This document shows, one piece after another, positions 11,704-22,803 of a DNA stretch of 64,000 nucleotides. The number at the start of each line of letters is the position of its first letter. Positions within the stretch are counted from its first letter, which is position 1. The notes beneath the pieces were generated by a model, which made no database searches, was not told where the DNA came from, and worked only from the letters and a program-made list of their open reading frames with translations. This DNA is from Bidens hawaiensis (taxonomy: Eukaryota > Streptophyta > Magnoliopsida > Asterales > Asteraceae). A program made the translations under genes and the position numbers. The DNA is taken from positions 124,001-188,000 of the forward strand of contig JAIQDT010001945.1 in the NCBI GenBank assembly GCA_021521415.1, written 5' to 3'.

Positions 11704-13100
11704 TAAAGATTTTATTTCTACTGATGAAACATAGATATTACATCAATATAGCAGGTAGGCGGGCAACAAGCTGCGCCGCCACCCCTTTCTGAATTGCAAA
11801 CCCTAACCTGCTAAAGACATACCCCTGCCCCTTTGGAGTCGACACATTGCTATGCACAACCTTTTGGACCCTGGTTAGAAAACGGATAGCTTCCGGTGCC
11901 AAGGAGCCAAATGTATCAAAAGCCAGAGGGACAAAAACATGTTGGTTCTCTTCGCAGGCTTTAGCATGTTTCTCCACCTTCTTCGTTTCAGCCCTTTTTA
12001 TTGCTTGCCCGGCTACAAACCCATTATCCCTCAAACCAGCTAAGGGAGATACCCCTGTGAGGTCAACACAAGCGTGTTTTCCCCCGGCCCAACCAAAGAC
12101 GAGCAAATCTGCCGGTCGTAGAGTGGATCTCCCTTCCGTGGGGTCTGTAAGGAAGTTTACGGGGGCTTCCTTTGGTTTTTGGTTTCGTTTTTTAGTTTCA
12201 TTTCACTCTGGTTGTAATAATTCATCTTAAAATTTGGATTCAGGTTTTTAGTTTCAGTTCGGTTTCATTTTATTTGGTTTTTGGATTCAGGTTTTTATTT
12301 TCGGTTCAGTTTCAGGTTATTCAGTTTCTAATTTCGGTTCGTTTTTTTTAAGTTTTTGGTGTCGGTTCAGTTTCTTAGTTTCATTGCACTTCAGTTTAAA
12401 TTTATTTGTTTTTTTTTGTTATGGTTTTGATTTCATATCGGTACGTTTTTTATTTTTTTCATGTTGGTTTTGTTTCTGTTTGGGCTTTAATTTTTTGTTT
12501 AAGTCTAGTTTCAACTTATTCAAATTTTGGATTCAGGTTTTTAGCTTCATTTCGGTTTTATTTTATTCTGTTCTACATTCGAGTTTCTAGCATTAGTTCG
12601 TTTTTAGTTTATTCAGTTGTTAATTTCGGTTTTTTTCAGCTTAGTTTCAAATTATTCATCTTTTAGTTTCATTTCGGTTTCAGTTTATTCAGCTTTTGGT
12701 TTCGGTTTGTTTTCGGTTTTTTAGTTTGTTCAAGTGCAGTTTATTCGGTCTTCGGTTTCAGTTTCGGTATTATTTTGGTACGGGTTTCTATTATTTTGGT
12801 TTTTTTGATTCGTGATAGTTTCATTTTTTTTCCAGATTTTGAATTTGGTATTTTGTTTCTTTTCATTTCGGTTTCAGTTTGCTCAGTTTTTTATTCTGGC
12901 TGTTTTAGTGTTTGGTTTCGTTTCAGGGCAATTTTTTTGTTGTTGGTTTTGGTTCAGTTGAAGTTTTTCTGGTTTTTGGATTCGGATTGTAAGTTCCATT
13001 TGTTTTTTTATTTCAATTTCAGTTTGGTTTCAGTTTATTTGTTTTTTGATTTCGTTTTGGGTTTGATTTTCTTAAGTTTTTTTGTTTCATTTTGGTTTTA
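11240..13100. repeat. T/G-rich degenerate simple-sequence tract
   Basis: A strand-asymmetric tract made of variants of GGTTTCAGTTT / TTTCGGTTTT with almost no A on the plus strand. It gives long Phe/Val/Ser-rich open frames that are artefacts of composition. It is split by the retrocopy at 11667-12170. It resembles an expanded degenerate minisatellite rather than coding DNA. Confidence 0.7.
11667..12170 (-). mobile_element. 5'-truncated polyadenylated retrocopy with repeat-borne C-terminal ORF
   Basis: On the minus strand an open frame runs from the insert edge (12169) to a stop at 11738 with no start of its own. It contains HACVDLTGVSPL, a variant of FAFDTFG (AFDTFG here), and ends AIQKGVAAQLVARLP. 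I recognise these as a very widespread plant repeat-associated C-terminal segment found in reverse-transcriptase-bearing predicted proteins. AATAAA and a 30+ nt poly(A) follow. The likely target duplication TTTGGTTTTT is present at 11657-11666 and 12171-12180. This is a retrotransposed, 5'-truncated copy; the parent family is inferred. Confidence 0.6.
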
Positions 13101-13927
13101 GTTTCTAATAGAACCATAAGAAAACTTGCAAGAATAATATTCAAAATAGTAGGTATTACTGAAGGTGGCATTTTCAACCACAACTTGTATGACCGAGGAG
13201 ACCGTTACAAATGGTGCTGAATGTAAATTACATTAAGTTATTCATAGTCAGAACTCAGAAGGAGATCAATTTTTGTAATTTCTTCAAGAAGTCTTGAAAG
13301 AACTGTATTTTTGTAGTATTAAATGGGTGAATAGACTTTAATCCTGAGGTTGAATAAGTTGGTTAGATTATGGTCAAATCTTACGATAAGGTATCCAGGT
13401 TTGGCACCTCAGCCAAAAAAATATATAAACCTTGCATGCTACTAATGTTTCACTATGAAATGTTCTACATAAGGTATAAGCATACACGTAGATGAATATT
13501 TTTATGGAATGCAAAAGCATATATATAAGTAATATATGATGTATTTAAGGTTGCCTCACATGTACCCGGAAGGATTGGGAATTGGCTAAATTCTCCTCTA
13601 AAACCTCTATTTATGCTGCCATTTCTGTAAAAAGAAATTCTTAAAAGAATGTTAAATATGCAAAAGGAAAACTATTTATTTGTTCACAACTTACCCAATC
13701 CCACCAAGTGGAGCCCCTTGGGTTGCTAGTGGTTTTCCTTCACAACTGAAAAGATCGATGGGTGTCATCTGCACATAATAACCCAAAAGGGCAAAAGGCA
13801 TATGCATAACTACCACTTATGAAAATACTGAATAGTTTTGTTGAAAAGCAATTACTAAAGACCACATAAATCACATTTTGCAGTAATGAAGACATAAGTT
13901 GGTCAACAAACTCACCTCCCATACATA
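13101..13927. other. Intergenic, no gene seen
   Basis: No domain or repeat boundary recognised. Confidence 0.55.
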
Positions 13928-13930
13928 TTA

Positions 13931-15834
13931 GGCCACTGGGGGTGGTCCGTTATAGCGTGGCCATCACGTGTGATGGTCACGGGAACACCGCCGCCGGTCC
14001 TCCCATCACGCGTGATGGGGGCCGGCCGTGATGGCCATCACGTGGTGAATTCCGACCGTTGGTGACCGTTGAGAGGAGATTAAAAAAAAACTTAATTAAC
14101 CTATATAAATATAATCAAATCCATCTTCAAATCCAACTCAAATCTAACTCAAATCCTCTACTACAAACAATATTCTAACATCACACAAATGGAGGGTTCA
14201 AAGAAACGTGGCTCGGGTTCAAAGAAAACCCAATCCCGACCAAAGGTTCGACAAAATCTTGGCGAGCCGGTGAGATTCCGATTACAAGATGAACCCGACA
14301 CAACCCAACCATTCCAACAACAACCTTTTCAACCACAACCGTTCCAAAACCAACCATTTCAATCTCAAACATATAATTCACCGTTTTCATCGACACCGTA
14401 TCAAAACCAACCGTTTATTCCACCTTTTTCTAGCCAAATATTTCAAAATAATCCTTTTGAAACGTTTCAATCTCAACCGTTACAAACGTCCGTCGATCCT
14501 TTAGAGGATAATAATGTTATACATCAATTTGCACGTGCTTTTCGTGATGAAGACGACGATGTGGATGAAGATGAACCCACGGAGGAGGATGCCATCGTCC
14601 GTAGACCTTGGTCGTCCGCGGAGGAGATCGCCTTGACCAAGGCTTATTTACACGCCTCCGAAACAAAAAAACACGAAAACCAACAAAAACGAGAGTTGTT
14701 ATGGAGACGTGTTATTGCACATTTCGAAAAACTTCCCGGTGCAACCGATCGAAACATGGATAAAATGACTTCCAAGTGGGGAGATTTGAATAGAAAAATG
14801 TCAAAATTTAATGCTTGCTACATCCAATTGGTAATTATTTTTTTAAATTTATTAGTTAAATTTTTTTTATAATTTATTACTTTGTTTTTACAATTTTGAT
14901 ATATATATATTTTTCGAAATGTTTTGTAGAGCCAAGCTCCACAAAGCGGAGCGAGCGAAGCGACTATCATAAAGAACGCCTTGAGCAATTATATCAAGAT
15001 TTTCCGATATAAATCTTTTCCCCACTTGGATGCGTGGGAGATTGCGAGACACCACCCGAAGTGGGAACCGGTTCCCGTGGTCGACATGGACGGACTGACG
15101 CCTCCAAGGAAAAAAGGATCTTCTTCCAAAAGATCAAAAACTTCCGATTCTGGGAACTACACAACGTCTACCGACGGCTTGTCAAGCAACACGCCGAACA
15201 TGAACTTGAACGATTAACCCGGAGACGATCCCGACGAAGATACACCCACACCCACACGGCCGCATCGCAAGAAAAGTGGGGAATCGTCAAGATTAGGAAA
15301 GGAAACGGTGGCCGAGGACTTCAACGAATACAAGTCAGCTAAGTTGGCAGAAATGGTCGAGACGAAGGAGCGAAAGCAACTAGCTCTTGCTTCAAAATTA
15401 AAACGTGACGAGGCGTATATCAACCATTTGAATGAAAACCAAAAAAACGCCGATTTAACATTCATCGTACAACCGCACGAACATCTTAACGAACTCTTTA
15501 GATCGATCCTACTTCAACGCAAACGCGAGCTATGCAAGAAGTGGGGTTGGGAAGCGCCGTAGGTTTTTTTTTGTCGGTTTTTTAATTTATTTATCTTTGT
15601 AATATTTATTTAATATTGTTTTGTTTTTTATTTAATTTAACCTTGTTTTAGTATTTATTGTAAAAAAAATAAAAAAATAAAAAAAAAATTCCATCACACC
15701 ACCACTCCCACCAAATTCCATCACTAGTGATGGAAAGTGGTGGGGTGAGGTGGCACACCGTGATTGGTGGTTGCAAGTTATGGTTTTAAACCACCCCCAC
15801 CCCCCCCCCCCCCACCACCCCTATTGAAAATAGA
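13931..15834 (+). mobile_element. PIF/Harbinger (Pong-like) element carrying only the Myb-type ORF
   Basis: TTA flanks both ends (13928-13930 and 15835-15837), the Harbinger target preference. The terminal regions are G/C-rich with GGGGGTGGT on the left and its complement near the right edge, plus several copies of ATCACGTGTGAT-like palindromes. The right end, read inward, resembles the right end of the 3821-4444 MITE. The interior holds a TATA-like box (about 14101-14110) and the Myb/SANT gene at 14189-15562. There is no DDE transposase, so it would need one in trans. The C-run near the right end blurs the TIR. Confidence 0.5.
14189..15562 (+). pseudogene. Myb/SANT-like, NAM-associated-type protein (Harbinger ORF1 type), interrupted
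   Basis: Two exons, 14189-14830 and 14930-15562, join in phase across a GT-AG intron of 99 bp. The N-terminal part is Gln/Pro/Phe-rich (repeated QPFQ), then acidic. A trihelix/Myb-like domain follows (about residues 138-205), starting RRPWSSAEE and including LLWRRVIAHF and LTSKW-type words (MTSKWGDLN). Exon 2 continues with FPHLDAWEIARHHPKW, typical of plant NAM-associated and Harbinger ORF1 proteins, then a Lys-rich linker and an alpha-helical C-terminus. An in-frame TAA at 15215-15217 in the acidic linker separates the DNA-binding half from the C-terminal half; the frame is otherwise open to 15562. In Pong-like elements this protein binds DNA and partners the transposase. Here it is probably truncated to about 310 residues. 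Confidence 0.6.
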
Positions 15835-16015
15835 TTAAGGGTGTTGGTTGGATGTATGTTTTGAAATGATGTATGATGATGATGGTTACATAAAACTATT
15901 TTTTTCAATATATAAACTATATAATTTGTGTTTTTATGATCATACGATTTTCAATATATAAACTAAATAATTTGTGTTTCTATTGGAGTGATACACAAGT
16001 TGATTAGTTAACACA

Positions 16016-17994
16016 TGTCACACCCCAACCTAAGACGGAAATACCGGGGACGTGAGCCAATTGTTCATAGCTCGAAGATACTATCATGAATATAAATGAC
16101 AATATCTATTTAATTATTTTATTTCAAAGAGTACACACAATTTTACAAATATTACAAAGCAATTCAAATAAGTAAATATAATCCAAGATAAACTTAAATA
16201 ATGATTATCTTCACTAAATCCTAAGGTCTTGTCTAGATGTTCTTTTCACGTCAAACTTCAATTCAAAGCAACCTGCATATGCGTAGAAAATAATAGAGTT
16301 TGTCAACAACACGTGTCGAGTAAGATGATCACCAATTTTGACACTAAGAATAATATGTATATAATATATGATAAATGTTAAATGTGCAAACAAACATATG
16401 TGGGTAGTAATCAATCAAACCATATACAAACCATAGACATGCTAGTGTGCCATTAAACCGTTGCCATGCGAACGTGCATTGGTTACAATGACTGAGATTG
16501 TCGGTTTACCATCGTCAAGCGAATTAGGCTCAGTTACTAAGATGGCGTATGATCATACTGATATGCTAGACTTCTGATGGACCTCTCCGAAACATAATAG
16601 AAGGTAAACACATATTAATTGAATATACACACAATGATTATGTTTGCGAGTTTGTGTATATATATGATAAAAAGTATGAATAGGTACGCATAGGTACAAA
16701 TAGCAAAAAGTATAAAAGTATGACTGAGTATGAATTGGTCCCCAAAACGTTTTAAAAACAGTAAAATAGAGGGGAATAATCAAACTCACCTTAAACCGAA
16801 GGCAAATGTATAATGTTAATGATAAACGAGTTAATAATTAAGCGAGTTGTTCGCTAACGCGTCGAACGAAACAAACTAACTGAACCTAAAACTTTGAGAT
16901 ATGAAAATATAAGTAAAAACGAACTCGTTGTCACTGGAATCATTTCAAATGGATGTTTAGAACTCTGGTTATGTTAAATTAAAAGTTTAAGCGAGTCGGT
17001 ACTGACCAGCATCCGAACACTGATTCGGAAGTCGGGTTTTGGGCAGTAGTCTTAAAATTTCGTTAAGAGAATAAAAATCTTCTAGACCGAACATCGGTTT
17101 TAAACAGAAGTATGAGAAAACGTAAAGTCAAACTTTTTAACTGTTTTGCCCTTTAACGGGTTTTAATGAAATTGACCAGTCAACACCCTTCAGTCTCATA
17201 AATCAATTGAAGGTTATTGACTAGGGAATATATATGAACAATTACTCAGTTTACAACTTACCAAGTGGAAGAATCAACCAAAACGAAGAGTCAAAGGTTG
17301 AGGAATAAGCAAAGTAAAACGTTTATGCTCGTATCTTCAACAATAATGTGAAAACTGAAGAATATTATGAGTGACAGAGGAGGATGACGGCTGGAGATGC
17401 TCTATTAGGGTTTAGGTAAATTTTGCGGCAGGTTAGAATGAGATGTTTATACAGGGAACACTAAAACGAACCAAATATGGTTAATTCACTCGTTAAGCAA
17501 CTAAATATGAAATTAATGATCGAATCAATGAAATAACGAAGATTTCGTGTTTGATCAAGGGTTCCTGAACATGGACATGTATTTTAGTTATATTCCTTTT
17601 CTTGGACCTTAATTCACTCGATTTATGCCAAAAGTAAGCGATTAACATGCTGAAAACGAACTAGCAAGCAAATAATGAATAACAAACTGACCAGTGGCTC
17701 ATAGCTCCACGTGACCACAACATGGTAGTCTTGTCGCGCGGCACCCCAGGCCTAGGGGTGAGAAATTTCATTTTTTTTGACAAGTTAGGCTCTTGTAGTT
17801 TGAAAATTGGCTAAATATTGAACATTTATGATTAAATAAGAAATGAACATGGAAAGTATAAGGGGTATAAAATGAACATGAGAAACTTTAATACTTATAA
17901 ATATTTGATTTTGATTAATAATAAAGATCTAAAAATATTCCTTGGTCGGGTTAAACGTAAATGAATACGAGTTCGAAAAATCAGAGATGTTACA
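16016..17994 (-). mobile_element. LTR, left arm of head-to-head pair
   Basis: Starts TGTCACACCCCAACC and ends TGTTACA. It is an inverted, diverged copy (roughly 80% by eye) of 17995-19944, joined at the palindrome TGTTACATGTAACA (17988-18001). Length 1.98 kb, no coding capacity. Related in sequence to the solo LTRs at 37809-42278. Confidence 0.6.
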
Positions 17995-19268
17995 TGTAAC
18001 ATTTCGGATTTTCTAAACTCGTATTCGATACGTTTAACCCGACCCGAAATATTTTAGATCTTTATGGTTAATCAAAAATCAAATATTTATAAGTAACTAA
18101 GTTTCATATGTTCGTTTTAAGCTCTTCATGTTTCATATGTTGTTTAATCCTTAATTACAACATAAAAGATTCAATAAATGTCCAAATAACAAACCACAAA
18201 GACCTAAATTGCCAAAATTGAAACGTCTCCCATTTATAACCCGGAGCGCCGCACGAAGGTGGAGGCCTAGGGCCGCCGCCCAGTTCTATGGACCACCTGC
18301 ATAGTTTTGTTGTTCGATCTTGTTTCTTATCTCGTTTTTGGTATACAAATCGCTTATTTTAGGCATAAATCGAGTTAATTAAGGTCCGAGAAAAGGATAT
18401 TAACTAAAATACAAGTCCATACCCTTAGATTACTGATCAAGCACGAAATATTTTGGTTTATTTCATCGATTTGGTCATTAAACTCTTATTCGGTTTCCTA
18501 AACGAGTAAACATACTAAATATGGTTCGTTTTAGAGTTTTCTATATAAACAACACTTATAATCTCTGCCATAAACTTTTTTCTAAACCGTAATAAACCTT
18601 CCTCAGTGTTCACATCTCCAGATCTTCATCATTCTCTTCGGTTTTTGCTTATTCGTTGAAGATACAAGCTTGTTCGTTTGACTTTGCATGCGTATGGACC
18701 TTTGAATCATCGTTTCTGTTGATTCTTTCACTTTCCGGGTAAGTTGTAAACTGTAAAATCATTCATATACATTCCCTAGTCAATAACCTTCAATCAATTT
18801 CGGTGGTTGAAGGGTGTTGACCGGTCAATTCGTTTAAAACTCATTAAAGGGCAAAACAGTCAACAAGTTTGACTATCCGTTTTCTCATACTTCTGGTCGG
18901 ATTCAACGTTTGGTCCAAAAGACTTTTATTCTCGTAACGTAATTTTAAGGCTACTGACCAAAACCTGACTTCCGACTCGCTGTTCGTATTCTGGTCAGTA
19001 CCAGCTCGCTTAAATCTTAAAACAAACATAACTTGAATTATAAACATCTGTTTGGATTGATTCCAGTGGCAACGAGTTTGTTTTTTACTTATATTATCAT
19101 ATCCTAAAATCTTATATTCTGAATTGGTTATATCATTTGACATGTAGTGGACGACTCGCTTATTCATACTTATATTCGTTTGTCGTTAATCTAGGTGAGT
19201 TTATCATTTCCCTATTTTACCACTTTTTCTGGAAGTTTTGGGACATATGCGTACCTATCCGTATTTCA

Positions 19269-19312
<44 letters not shown>

Positions 19313-19944
19313 ACAAATGCATACGTATAATTGTAAGTGACTTAATCAAATATACGTGTTATATGCTTACTTGTGTTAATATTCATTCACTTGCTTATGT
19401 GTATTCAATCATTGTCGGAGAGGTCCAATGTATTACCATGTATTGGGTGCTCATTGGTATGATCATACGACCGTCTTAGTAATCGAAGCCCGACTGGCGT
19501 GGCAAAGGTAAACCGACAAATTTTAGTCATCGTAATCAATGACCGATTCGCTTGGCAACGATTCATTGGCACACTAGCGCGTTTGGTTTGTTTATGGTTT
19601 GATTCATTTACCGCATTTATTACGTTATGCTTATTTATATTGACATGCAAAATTGGTGATATTCTCACTCAACTTTATGTTGACAAACTCTGTTTTCTAC
19701 GCATATGCAGGTTGCTTGAATTGAAGTATGGATATTTAGTCAAGACCTTAGGATATAAATAAGATAATTATTATTTGAGCTTACATTCATGCATTTAAAT
19801 TGTTTGTTACACTTGGATATTGTGTATATTCTTTGAATAAAAAATAATTAATTAGATATTGTCATTTATATTCATGATAGTATCTTTGAGCTGTGAGCAA
19901 TCGGATCATGCACCGCCATTTCCGCCTTAGGTTGGGGTGTGACA
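17995..19944 (+). mobile_element. LTR, right arm of head-to-head pair
   Basis: Starts TGTAACATTTCGG and ends GGTTGGGGTGTGACA, with TG...CA termini in either reading. The start matches the LTR remnant after the chromovirus pol end (21169). Contains (TA)n at about 19271-19308. The strand is assigned from that match; a minus-strand reading is also supported by the polypurine-like sequence just to the right (see findings). Confidence 0.55.
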
Positions 19945-20395
19945 TTACAGTCTCCCCTACTTTAGGGAATTTGGTCCTGAAATTAAGGAAAACCAAAACA
20001 TCATCGTTTTGAAAATAATTAAACTTCTAAGTAATTAATAAATGTTCAAGTTGGATTAATAAAACTGTGTAAGTTCTAAAATATCTTTTGCTTATAAAAG
20101 TAGAATTTAGAAGATTGAAAGAAAATGAATTACTTGAAATAGACACTATAGTGAATTGCGATGAATAAGAATAAGAGAATAAGATAAGGGTACAAAATCA
20201 TAATAAATTAACCTTGACAAATAGAAACTTTATTCATGAGATAAAACGTGCAAAATAGTTTAACTTGAAATTATCCAATATCATAAATAACTAAAGAGTC
20301 GATAAAATGCATAAGCAGAAATGACAAGATAACTTAAGATAGAAGTAATGCAATCAACCAAAATCTTCAGAGTATTCAAGAAGACATGCTTCGCT
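19945..20395 (-). mobile_element. 3' internal fragment of a gypsy element next to the LTR arm
   Basis: Read on the minus strand, about 19985 down to 19946 gives the usual chromovirus sequence after pol (AATTTCAGGACCAAATTCCC, then AGTAGGGGAGACTG), a polypurine-tract-like signal directly before the arm. No protein is recognised in the remainder. Confidence 0.4.
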
Positions 20396-21134
20396 CTAGA
20401 AGACATGCTTCGCTCTTGTGTCCTCGATTTTGGGGGCAACTGGGATATTCATCTACCGCTTATTGAGTTTTCGTACAACAACAGTTTCCACTCTATCATT
20501 GGTATGGCACCTTTCGAAGCTATTTATGGTCGCAAATGTCGTTCTCCTATTTGTTGGAATGAAGTTGGAGAATCTCAAGTTACTGGTTCGGAGTTAATTC
20601 AAGAAACAACTGATCGTATTGCTCAAATCCGCCAAAATTTACTCGTTGCTCGTAGTCGTCAAAAGAGTAATGCGGATAAGCGTAGGAAACCTCTTGAGTT
20701 TAACGTCGGTGATCGTTTTCTACTTAAAGTTTCTCCGTGGAAAGGTGTGGTGAGATTTGGAAAGAAAGGAAAGTTATCTCCTCGTTTTGTTGGTCCTTTT
20801 GAAATTCTCGAGTGTGTTGGTCATGTTGCTTATAGACTAGAACTTCCGTCTGAACTCTCAAATGTTCATCCGGTAATCCATGTTTCGAATTTGAAGAAGT
20901 GTCTTGCCGAGGGTAATTCAAATACCTCTCGATGAAGTTTGTATTGATGAGACTATGCATATCGTTGAAAGACCCGTTGAGATCATGGACCATAAGGATA
21001 AAGTTACTAAGCGTAATCGAATACCGTTAGTCAAGGTGCGTTGGGAATCGAAGCAAGGAGCTGAGTTTACTTGGGAGCGTGAAGATCAAATGAAGGAGAA
21101 ATATCCTCATCTGTTCGCTACAGCTATTCTCTAA
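20396..21134 (+). pseudogene. 5'-truncated Ty3/gypsy chromovirus integrase C-terminus and chromodomain
   Basis: Frame 1 (about 20396-20915) encodes the end of the integrase core ([22 protein letters not shown]), then the GPY/F module ([19 protein letters not shown]). After a frameshift near 20905-20915 the reading continues in another frame to 21134 with VKVRWESKQGAEFTWEREDQ, a chromodomain-like tail typical of the Tekay/Del branch. Everything upstream (gag, protease, RT, RNase H, integrase catalytic D residues) is missing. A 20 bp sequence is duplicated at the left breakpoint (about 20380-20420). A dead fragment. Confidence 0.75.
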
Positions 21135-21152
21135 TTTCGGGATGAAATTCCT

Positions 21153-21298
21153 AAAAGTAGGGGATACTGTAACATTTCGGGTTTTTATCGTATTCGGTTA
21201 TTTCATCTTGTCGTTGTGCGAACATTATTCGGATCCTAGTCTTTAATAATATTTTGCATTTATAAGTATCTAAGTTTCTCTATGTTCACTTTAGTCCC
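21153..21298 (+). mobile_element. Polypurine tract and truncated LTR start of the same chromovirus
   Basis: AAAAGTAGGGGATAC (21153-21167) precedes TGTAACATTTCGGG (from 21169), the LTR start. The LTR is lost after about 130 bp where a different repeat takes over. Confidence 0.6.
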
Positions 21299-21779
21299 TT
21301 TATTCGGGTCAAATGCGTGAGAAGCCTTCATTTACAAATAAAGCAATCTGATCGCTTGAGAGAATGGTTATTTTACATTTTTCGTTTTTTAATATTTATT
21401 TTTTGAATTTTAATTTTCTTTATTGTAAGAAAGTTAATAATATACTTAGGATTTGATGATGAAAGGGTTTCATAAATAAATGATATGTTATAACTCGTTT
21501 AAAAGCCATCTGAATTTGGTGACCCATGACTCGCTTATGTTTTTTACTATAAAATTGGTTATTAATTATAAATAATATCTTTTTCTTTTTAAATTGTATA
21601 TTAAATTTTAATATATCCCTATTTTATAGGATTTTCATATCAAATAATTGGTAAGATTAATTTTTAATTTAATGAGATGTTATAATCCGTTTAAGAGCTA
21701 TCTGGTTATGGTAAGACCCATACCCATGAATTTGGGTTAAATCAACTAGAGGCCTTTATTTAAAAATCAAGCAATCTGG
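21298..21779. repeat. Satellite-like dispersed repeat, copy 1
   Basis: About 400 bp that recurs in the same orientation at 63298-63700. It has an internal sub-repeat of about 200 bp (words TTATAACTCGTTTAA and TTATAATCCGTTTAA, each followed by an ATCTG-containing stretch). A partial extra unit at 21298-21376 suggests tandem organisation. Confidence 0.55.
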
Positions 21780-21858
21780 AAAATGGGGGGGGGGGGGGAA
21801 CAATCGCATCGCGACACATAGGATTTTAGGGGTTTCGTTTATATATGTTATAGATAAT

Positions 21859-22117
21859 TTTTTTTTTAAACAACAAACTAAGTGGACGGACGGAGCCCCC
21901 AGCGGTCCACCTATTGAGGGATTCCCCAGATAAAACCCGACCCCCACGCCCGCCAAACGGCACGACAGCTAGGAGCCGGTAAAACTGGGTGAGATAAGGA
22001 CTCGAACCCTAGCAAGCCAGGGTAATCCCTCATATCTCTCATATAAATTAGTGATAGTAAGGTTTGAACCCCTTATTTCTCACTAATAAAGTGAGTAGCC
22101 ACATCCAATTTATTATA
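21859..22117 (-). mobile_element. tRNA-related SINE, copy 1
   Basis: Flanked by an exact 11 bp target duplication TTATAGATAAT (21848-21858 and 22118-22128). On the minus strand the head contains two Pol III B-box-like words, GGTTCAAACC and GGTTCGAGTCC, and the element ends in oligo(A). Shares most of its length with 31806-32137, but lacks about 70 bp near the tail. Confidence 0.7.
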
Positions 22118-22123
22118 TTATAG

Positions 22124-22161
<38 letters not shown>

Positions 22162-22162
22162 T
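22124..22162. repeat. (AAT)n microsatellite
   Basis: About 13 units beginning within the right target duplication of the SINE. Confidence 0.9.
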
Positions 22163-22243
22163 AGTTGGGATAATTTAAAGTGAAAGGGGTATCATGTCAC
22201 GTTTACATCAGCTGAAACCTGTTGCACCGCGTAACCACGCCCT

Positions 22244-22250
22244 TGACGTC
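22244..22250 (+). promoter_or_regulatory. TGACG-type (TGA bZIP) motif upstream of the glutaredoxin gene
   Basis: TGACGTC lies about 55 bp upstream of the TATA box. TGACG is the core bound by TGA bZIP factors, the usual partners of CC-type glutaredoxins. Only one copy is seen, so function is inference. Confidence 0.35.
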
Positions 22251-22300
22251 TGACCCTTTCAAGTCACCGGAAACACACCCGCATCCCCTTTTCTTTTCTT

Positions 22301-22309
22301 CTATAAATA
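22301..22309 (+). promoter_or_regulatory. TATA box of the glutaredoxin gene
   Basis: CTATAAATA about 85 bp before the start codon. Transcription would start near 22330-22340, within the dinucleotide repeats. Confidence 0.6.
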
Positions 22310-22323
22310 ATAATCCCTAAACA

Positions 22324-22388
<65 letters not shown>
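22324..22388. repeat. (CA)n(CT)n compound microsatellite in the glutaredoxin 5' UTR
   Basis: About 17 CA then about 15 CT units ending 4 bp before the start codon. It would form most of the 5' UTR. Confidence 0.9.
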
Positions 22389-22389
<1 letters not shown>

Positions 22390-22392
22390 AAT

Positions 22393-22803
22393 ATGCAACA
22401 AGCAATTCCGTACAAAACCTGGTCACTTCCACTAAACCACCACCACCACACCATCAACCTAAACCCTAAACAACTCAACGGACCCACAAACTGCACGGTT
22501 CGAGACGCCGTCTCCGAAAACCCCGTCATCGTGTTAGCACGTCACGGATGCTGCATGACCCACGTGGTGAAACGGTTGTTAAACGGTCACGGAGTGAATC
22601 CGGGTGTGTTTGAGTTTGAGGAAGATGAGGAGAGTGATGTGGTGAAGGAGCTGAAGATGATCGATGCCCGAAACGACGGGTTGAAGTTTCCTGCGGTGTT
22701 TATTGGTGGACGGATGTTTGGTGGATTGGATGAGGTCATGGCGACGCATATTAACGGTGAATTGGTTCCGGTGCTTAAACAAGCCGGTGCGTTATGGCTT
22801 TGA
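22393..22803 (+). CDS. CC-type (ROXY) glutaredoxin
   Basis: An intact single-exon 136-residue protein, the normal length for plant CC-type glutaredoxins. The active site is C53-C54-M55-T56 (GCCMTH), followed by the conserved helix VVKRLL. FPAVFIGG (P100 is the cis-proline of the fold, then the glycine pair of the glutathione site) and GGLDEVMATHINGELVP follow. The C-terminus is ALWL, the motif known to bind TGA bZIP factors. The family acts in nucleus and cytosol as redox or adaptor co-regulators in development, nitrogen signalling and salicylate/jasmonate crosstalk. Threonine at the fourth active-site position, where many members have Cys or Ser, points to a monothiol or adaptor role. The MQQAIPYK start suits this class. 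The His-rich stretch at 16-19 is unremarkable. No breaks were seen, so a functional host gene is likely. Confidence 0.93.
   Translation: MQQAIPYKTWSLPLNHHHHTINLNPKQLNGPTNCTVRDAVSENPVIVLARHGCCMTHVVKRLLNGHGVNPGVFEFEEDEESDVVKELKMIDARNDGLKFPAVFIGGRMFGGLDEVMATHINGELVPVLKQAGALWL

Noticed and set aside
11263..13101. Several Phe/Val/Ser-rich open frames of 70-110 codons
   Set aside because: They are produced by the T/G-rich simple-sequence composition, overlap in several frames and have no start context or domain.
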